DNA of 64,000 bases, from the NCBI GenBank assembly GCA_037893225.1, contig JAZGUH010000719.1, positions 1,178,001 to 1,242,000 of the forward strand. The letters run 5' to 3'. The stretch is from Hippasteria phrygiana (taxonomy: Eukaryota; Echinodermata; Asteroidea; Valvatida; Goniasteridae). Both the position numbers and the translations under genes were made by a program. Positions within the stretch are counted from its first letter, which is position 1; the number at the start of each line of letters is the position of its first letter. Under the pieces are notes generated by a model, which was given only the letters and a program-made list of their open reading frames with translations, did no database searches and had not been told where the DNA came from. Positions 60,078 through 64,000 of this stretch are shown piece after piece.

Positions 60078-62097
60078 CATCCTCGACTTCATGGGCGCGT
60101 GTGCGTTCCTCCACTAACCCCTGGCCGTGAGGAATACGTAAACGACGCTGACTGGCTATTCGAAATGAATAGTTATGTACTGAAAGCGAACCGCGCGCGT
60201 AATCCGAATGTTTAACGCCCTGTGCGCGCTCGCGCCCGCTTTAACATCAGCAAAACGACTCCGAGCACTTTTTTCCATTATCAAGACAAGGCCACTAGTC
60301 TTGGTGGCTACGATAAACGATATGGATTTTTTCTGGTCGGGAAATTCATGTATTTTATGTTTAAACAGATAAAAAAGGCACACATTATAAATTCGAGCCG
60401 GAAATCAATTTTTCCAATCGATAGTAAATTTACTTATTTATCCAGTTCAAGAAAGCAGCTGATTCTCAATGACAGTGTTTGCCGCCGCTGCAGAAGATGC
60501 ATCGAAAGGTTTGACAAATTTGCGAAAACAGCTGAGAAAAACATTTGGAAAATTACAAAACTGACATCCGGCGATAATGGGCGGAAACGGTCATGACGGT
60601 CGTCATACTTTCCCTTCCTCCCGATCCCACCAGGTCGGCTGTTACTACTATTCAGTGCAGTGTTAGATTTAACGTCAGGCGGGAAAAACATTAGGCATCA
60701 TTATTAGAAGCTAATCGCATCCTTCCAAACGATTGATTCTACAAATAAAACCTTCCTACTAAAAACCACTGCGTCGCGCGTTAAACACATCGACTGCAGT
60801 CCTAATTACCATATCCCACTATGTGGGATATGGTAATTACACAATTCCAGGGGTTAAGATCGCGCGAGGCATGGTGGGAAAACATGGCGCCGCAAGATCG
60901 TACCCATGGTAACGAGGTTGGGGTACGAGTGCGTTCGAATACCTAAAGGGCCATTCAAAATGTTCAATGTTTTAAAATTTCGATTTATTTTCGAAAATGT
61001 GGGTGGGTGGGTCAAGGAAATTTGTTGAAAATCGAAATTTACTTTTTAATAAAAAACATAGAGGAAAATTAACAGAAATGCTCTTTTGACTTGCCAATTC
61101 CACTCTAGCATTTCGATTCGTTTGTTTTTTCAACCTGTTATACATAGGGGGCCGTCCATAAAGTACTGTAGCGCCGGTGCCGGTCGGTCGGTCGGCGGAG
61201 GGCGCTAGACCGGTACCGCAGCAGGGCGGCGGCAACCTCGTTACCATGGGTACGATCTTGCGGCGCCATGTTTTCCCACCATGCCTTGCGCGATCTTAAC
61301 CCCTGGAATTGTGTAATTACCATATCCCACATAGTGGGATATGGTAATTAGGACTGCAGTCGATGTGTTTAACGCGCGACGCAGTGTTTTTAGTGGGAAG
61401 GTTTTATTTGTAGAATCAATCTTTTGGAAGGATTAGCTTCTGATAATGATGCCTAATGTTTTTCCCGCCTGACGTTAAATCTAGCATACTGCACTGAGTA
61501 GTAGTAACAGCGCAGCCGGCCTGGTGGGATCGGGAGGAAGGAAAAGTATGACGACCGTCATGACCGTTTCCGCCCATTATCGCCGGATGTCAGTTGTGTA
61601 ATTTTTCTCAGCTGTTTTCGCAAATTTGTCAAACCTTTCGACGCATCTTCTGCAGCGGCGGCAAACACTGTCATTGAGAATGAGCTGCTTTCTTGAACTG
61701 GATAAATGAGTAAATTTACTATTGATTGGAACAATTTTGATTTCCGGCCTCGACTCGAATTTATAATATGTGTGCCTTTTCTATCTCTGTTTAAACATAA
61801 AATACATGTATTTCCTGACCAGAAAAAAATCCATATCGTTTATCGTAGCCACCAAGACTAGTTGCCTTGTCTTGATAATAGAAAAAAGTGCTCGGAGTCG
61901 TTTTGCTGATGTGACGTGACGAACAGGATGTTAACGCGGGCGCGAGCGCACACAGGGCGTTCAACATTCGGATTACGCGCGTGGTTCACTTTCAATACAT
62001 AAATATTCATTTCGAATAGCCAGTCAGCGTCGTTTACGTTTTCCTCACGGCCAGGGGTTAGTGAAGGAACGCACACGCGCCCATGGAGTCGAGGATG
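60078..62097. repeat. 2 kb palindrome (arms about 850 bp, 312 bp spacer)
   Basis: The left arm 60078-60920 and right arm 61233-62097 are inverse copies, e.g. AACGACGCTGACTGGCTATT / AATAGCCAGTCAGCGTCGTT and ACCCATGGTAACGAGGTTG / CAACCTCGTTACCATGGGT. Each arm holds its own 37 bp palindrome around CATATCCCACTATGTGGGAT. No coding sequence recognised. Confidence 0.9.
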
Positions 62098-62159
62098 GGG
62101 CGGCGGTTGTAGCCACTATAGAGATCAGTGGATGAGCGCCGTATTTAGTGGAGTGGAAC

Positions 62160-62246
62160 CAACCTCGTTCCCATGGTGTCGAGCAGCGCCCTCACCGACA
62201 CCAAACGAGGTTAAAAATAAAGTAAGCCTTGGGAACGAGGTTGGAG
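62160..62246. repeat. 87 bp inverted repeat, ends CCAACCTCGTTCCCATGG
   Basis: CCAACCTCGTTCCCATGG faces CCTTGGGAACGAGGTTGG across about 50 bp. The same AACGAGGTTG word ends the arms of the 2 kb palindrome next door and occurs near 59875 as GGACGAGGTTT, suggesting related elements. Confidence 0.65.
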
Positions 62247-62267
62247 TGGAACCTATATGAAGCAAAC

Positions 62268-62462
62268 ATGGCGGCGCCCATATGCCGCCCAAGTGTACTC
62301 GCTAAAAATAGGTATGTTTCATGTTTTGAACTATGTCTTGAGTCCTTGATCTGCCCCGGGGGTATGATGTCAGTCGATCACCTGTGCCACAACTCCTTGT
62401 GTGTGAATTTTGATCACCTGTCACTTGAGCCACACGCCATCAAGACTGCAAGATCTCGTTGA
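62268..62462 (+). pseudogene. Zinc-loop/His-Me endonuclease motif fragment
   Basis: A 64-codon frame from ATG 62268 to TGA. Residues 38-55 read HLCHNSLCVNFDHLSLEP, the pattern HxCHNxxCxNxxHLxxE of the zinc-binding loop of His-Me finger homing-endonuclease-like proteins, many copies of which I recall in invertebrate genomes. Conserved flanking Cys and the C-terminal half are missing, so it is a fragment or a single exon. Cys at 19, 23 and 29 may also bind metal. Confidence 0.5.
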
Positions 62463-62770
62463 AGACTAGATGCCGTTTGTGTTCGGGCCATGGCCCATAC
62501 TACTGTACTGCTAGAACTATGAGGTTCCGACAGGAACCTCATAGGAAGACGCCCATTTTTCCCATAGGCTAGTACAGCAAGAATAAGAACGTCATTCACA
62601 TGCAACACGTTTCTACATTTTTCGCCGTGAATTACTTCATGGCTGCCCCCAAAAATAATAATATGCCGCAATTACATCCTCACCTTGCTTGCGCCAAGTA
62701 AATTTTCGCCTGAAACGGGTCCAATTTGCGGGAAAAAAATGACAAAAATCTGCAGTCGTTCCGAAGCGAT

Positions 62771-63221
62771 CACACACGCACACCATCGAGGAAGCCGCAC
62801 ACACGAAGCTCCTGTTTTGCGGGGGGCCGTGGGTCGGTCAAGTCATGATTATTCATCGAAAATTTGAAGCGCGGTACGACAAGTAGTCTTGGTTCCAAGA
62901 CGTCCTTAGCGCGGTGCGACGTACAGCGCGCACGGCAGCGCCCTCTAGCTACACACAAACACACGCCAAGGCCAAATCGCTGCCTTGGCGTGTGTGTGTG
63001 TAGCGAGAGGACGCTGTCGGCCGGCCGTGCGCGCTATATGTCGCACGGCTAAGAACGTCTTGGAACCTAGACTATACGACAAGCAACGCATGCAGGGACA
63101 CGCGGCAGTTGCCTGCCGTATACCGCGCTTAAAATTTTCGATGAATAATCATGACTTGACCGACCTGGCCCACGGCCCCCCCCGCAAAACAGGAGCTTCG
63201 TGTGTGCGGCTTCCTCGATGG
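62771..63221. repeat. 451 bp palindrome with CA/TG-rich arms
   Basis: The left arm 62771-62971 and right arm 62983-63221 are inverse, separated by 11 bp. They share CCATCGAGGAAGCCGCACAC / GTGTGCGGCTTCCTCGATGG and CAAGTCATGATTATTCATCG. The right arm carries about 35 extra bp. Confidence 0.88.
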
Positions 63222-63741
63222 TGTGTGTGTCCTCTCGCTACACACACACACATACACACACACCCATACATGTGCACCTATGCACATTGAGGACATACTT
63301 AGTATTCTATCAAATAGAGGCCATTTCTATCATGCGAGTGTTGTCTATCAAATTGAGGACACCATACAAAAAATGGCATGTTTGTGAAAAATAGAGGCCC
63401 TTTAGGCGTATGACATATTGTCTTTCTGTACGAAAGGTACTTCATGTCCTATTTTAATAACTTATTTCAACAGATTATCGCGCTCAACTGATGGTCATTG
63501 TTCTCCTAATCCAAATAGGCACGAGACTATTAATTGCCTCCCAGCCAGCGCACAAGATGGCCTCAATATGATACATGTCTGATGGCTTTCAGTTTCGTAA
63601 TATCTTCTGAAATCAGTGAGCATCCTTAGCTATGTGGTGCACACTTTGCATTTCTTAAGTGGTTGCCTGTATTGAGCAACTGAGTACTAATTCTGCTCCG
63701 ACAAACTTTTTGAGTGTCCGTTCACAAGGCCAAGAATACCC
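63222..63741. other. No gene recognised
   Basis: A (CA)n run near 63238-63262, then unique-looking sequence. Confidence 0.35.
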
Positions 63742-64000
63742 TTAACGTTCACTAGAACGGCCATTGAGCTTCATTGTGTTCCTGCAAAAGTCTTTAATGT
63801 TCCTCCACGTTCGAGTCTGAAGTGCCACAGGACAGCTTACTTCAATGTCAAATTTGCCAGGAAGTGTCCTCATCAAGAAGAATCTCTGTAAGCCCTCCGT
63901 GACGTCTCTCTTCTCCCGTGCAGTCCAGGGACGCGGCTTCACTCGTCCAGATATTGGAGGTGGCCGGCTACTGGATGGGACACTGGTATCACACGGTCCT
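63742..64000 (-). CDS. Partial ORF with RPW...PGK...TWRNIK domain, 5' end outside window
   Basis: The - strand frame is open from the window edge to TGA at 63742 (85 codons). It reads RPWTAREKRDVTEGLQRFFL, LPGKFDIE and RTWRNIKDFCRNTM. I recall a similar C-terminal helical domain (RPW(S/T)xxE...PGKxxC...TWxxVKxYVxN) in multi-copy uncharacterised proteins of fish and marine invertebrates. Function unknown. No start codon lies within the window, so it may be an exon or the end of a single-exon gene. Confidence 0.5.
   Translation of the reverse strand, partial: GPCDTSVPSSSRPPPISGRVKPRPWTAREKRDVTEGLQRFFLMRTLPGKFDIEVSCPVALQTRTWRNIKDFCRNTMKLNGRSSER

Overview
The window is animal nuclear DNA, AT-rich and made mostly of introns and repeats, with two recognisable single-copy genes. 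Very large introns, TACATGTA-rich intergenic DNA, a GCTAAGCA-type MITE, tRNA-derived SINEs and CR1/L2-like LINE tails point to a marine deuterostome, most likely an echinoderm such as a sea star. That assignment is inference; no marker gene proves it.

Region 1 (about 448-33690, + strand) is a nearly complete SNX25 gene (sorting nexin of the PXA-RGS-PX-nexin C, Mdm1/SNX13/14/19/25 group). I placed 21 coding exons with consistent splice phases: an N-terminal membrane hairpin, PXA, RGS, a coiled coil, PX, nexin C and an unusual acidic tail. One PXA exon expected between 2580 and 9557 was not found. The introns hold MITEs, TTAA-flanked elements, two LINE remnants, SINEs, two Crypton-like N-terminal fragments and satellites.

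Region 2 (33691-38770) is the SNX25 3' UTR and gene-free DNA. Region 3 (39111-49208, - strand) is a complete three-exon nucleoside diphosphate kinase gene, convergent with SNX25. Its first intron (7.8 kb) holds a broken mariner carrying two younger insertions.

Region 4 (49560-63221) is almost a continuous run of inverted-repeat elements: a 5 kb foldback whose arms carry a 125 bp minisatellite, a 5.4 kb element whose arms carry a 19 bp minisatellite, a 2 kb palindrome and a 0.45 kb palindrome. Region 5 (62268-64000) has two small protein-domain fragments, one with a zinc-loop/His-Me endonuclease motif and one with an RPW...TWRNIK motif that runs off the window end.

The most striking pattern is a set of eleven short elements with TTAA-CCCTAAC...GTTAGGG-TTAA ends. 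Inside them a repeated roughly 20 nt word is replaced coherently from subfamily to subfamily while the surrounding scaffold is kept.
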